NCBI GenBank assembly: GCA_030637365.1
Contig: DAOWGR010000110.1
Span: forward strand, 1-12,500
DNA from: Elusimicrobiota bacterium
Lineage (GTDB): Bacteria; Elusimicrobiota; Elusimicrobia; Elusimicrobiales; UBA9959
Direction: 5' to 3'
Length of the DNA: 12,500 bases
This document shows, piece by piece, positions 11,776-12,500 of this stretch; position 1 is the stretch's first letter, and each line of letters begins with the position of its first letter. A model generated the notes under the pieces. It had not been told where the DNA came from, ran no database searches, and saw only the letters and a list, made by a program, of their open reading frames with translations. The position numbers and the translations under genes are program-made.

Positions 11776-12234
11776 ATGAAATTATTGATTAAAGTAGGGC
11801 TTATAATAGCCATTCATATGGCTGTATTTCTCAGTTATCCCGAGACGGGAGAATTCGGCGGATACTATCTCGCCATTTCAATCGTGCTTTGGAGCGGCTT
11901 TATGATGTTTATAAATCTAAGCGTTAAAATAATAAAATTTATAAGCGGGGCATTGGGACTTATAGTGCATCTCGCCATATTGCTCGTCATGTTTTTGTCC
12001 ATAGCGCTTACGCTGCCGCAGGAAGACAGAGTAACCGTTCTTGAAAAACTAAAAGACGGAGACTATCCCACAAAAGAAACAATTCAAACCGGCCTGCATA
12101 AATTGGGGCTGGTAAAAAAGAATATTCCCGCCAAACATTTAAGAAAGATCAATAAAAGTTTGGATAAGGTTTTGGATAAAATTGAAGAAGAGACTCCCGA
12201 AACCGTTATTGAAGCCGTAAAGGAGTTTGAATAA
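11776..12234 (+). CDS. Small membrane protein of unknown function with a charged C-terminal tail
   Basis: I do not recognise this 152-residue protein. Three hydrophobic helices are visible (about 4-20, 29-50 and 57-80), followed by a soluble, charged, helical tail of about 70 residues (LPQEDRVTVLEKLKDG... to KEFE) with a repeated Lys/Glu pattern. The topology suggests an inner-membrane protein. ATG 11776 is chosen because AGAGGA (11764-11769) lies 6 nt upstream; the TTG at 11770 would leave no spacing. The stop is 1 nt before the start of the epimerase-like gene, whose ribosome binding site lies inside this gene, so the two are translationally coupled. Confidence 0.8.
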   Translation: MKLLIKVGLIIAIHMAVFLSYPETGEFGGYYLAISIVLWSGFMMFINLSVKIIKFISGALGLIVHLAILLVMFLSIALTLPQEDRVTVLEKLKDGDYPTKETIQTGLHKLGLVKKNIPAKHLRKINKSLDKVLDKIEEETPETVIEAVKEFE

Positions 12235-12235
12235 A

Positions 12236-12500
12236 ATGAAAGTAATAGCAATTACCGGCGGAACCGGATTTATAGGCAGAGCGCTCGCGAAAAAACTTCT
12301 GGAAGATAAATATCAGCCGAGAATCTTAACAAGAAGGCTGCCTAAAAAACGCCTTGAAAATATGCAATACGCCGTGATAGATTATGACAATTCTCATTCG
12401 GTTGAAAAGGCTTTTGAAAATTGCGATGTCGTAGTGCATCTGGCCGCCGCTCTGTTTTGCCGTTCAAAAGCGGAATTTGAAAAAGCCAATACCCATAATA
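12236..12500 (+). CDS. NAD(P)-binding epimerase/dehydratase-type protein, 5' part only
   Basis: The gene begins in the window and runs past its right edge (88 codons seen). The start MKVIAITGGTGFIGRALAKK carries the Rossmann nucleotide-binding motif GGTGFIG. A short second strand and DVVVHLAAALF near 67-77 match the extended SDR / NAD-dependent epimerase family, which acts on nucleotide sugars, quinone-subunit homologues or similar substrates. AAGGAG (12220-12225) lies 10 nt before the ATG. The catalytic Tyr-x-x-x-Lys would lie beyond the window, so the substrate is unknown. Coupling to the membrane protein gene upstream suggests joint action at the membrane, but that is inference. Confidence 0.88.
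   Translation, partial: MKVIAITGGTGFIGRALAKKLLEDKYQPRILTRRLPKKRLENMQYAVIDYDNSHSVEKAFENCDVVVHLAAALFCRSKAEFEKANTHN

Overview
The window looks like chromosomal DNA of a Gram-negative-type bacterium. An ExbB/ExbD/TonB energy-transduction set and a protein with an export signal imply a two-membrane envelope. The genes are AT-leaning, with heavy use of AAA, ATA and AGA, and several have clear AGGAGG-type ribosome binding sites. The combination of a Hanks kinase/PP2C/FHA cassette, a CIRCE-controlled groE operon, a GYF_2-like domain protein and intergenic DNA full of short mosaic repeats reminds me of poorly cultured phyla such as Elusimicrobiota or Omnitrophota. That placement is an impression, not a demonstration. 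No phage, IS element, CRISPR array, tRNA or rRNA was seen.

Layout. (1) 1-2447, + strand: the 3' end of a Ser/Thr protein kinase gene with a long disordered Pro/Ala/Lys-rich tail, then a PP2C phosphatase (ATGA overlap), then a protein with one canonical and one degenerate FHA domain (8-nt overlap). This is a compact write/erase/read phospho-signalling operon. (2) 2448-4917: a repeat-bearing spacer, a sigma70-like promoter overlapped by a CIRCE operator, groES, an unusually long 149-nt spacer containing mosaic repeat DNA, groEL and a strong terminator. (3) 4934-5608, - strand: an unrecognised secreted protein converging on the groEL terminator. (4) 5947-6967, + strand: a PLP-binding YggS/PROSC-family gene and a DUF167/YggU-family gene. 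(5) 7300-9398, + strand: mtnA (methylthioribose-1-phosphate isomerase), then a GYF_2-like plus coiled-coil protein behind a possible Pho-box promoter and with almost no leader. (6) 9837-11603, + strand: exbB/tolQ, exbD/tolR and tonB-like genes forming an inner-membrane motor. (7) 11776-12500, + strand: a small three-helix membrane protein tightly coupled to the start of an NAD(P)-binding epimerase/dehydratase-type gene that runs off the window.

The most unusual part is the non-coding DNA. Five gaps (2471-2530, 3074-3147, 6968-7295, 9399-9590, 11604-11695) share short modules in different orders and orientations: AGCGCGGCAG/CAGAGCGACAGCG strings, a CCTTCGCTA..GCTACGGAAGG hairpin, GG(A/G)CAAG tails and CACCGG..GACACCAGT strings. 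One copy splits groES from groEL and overlaps the groES stop codon. Another, inverted, ends 4 nt before the mtnA start. A related heptamer tandem repeat (GCAACAG) is translated inside the kinase tail. I found no clear new multi-gene defence or mobile system. The best leads are this repeat family, the kinase/phosphatase/FHA cassette and the GYF-like coiled-coil protein.
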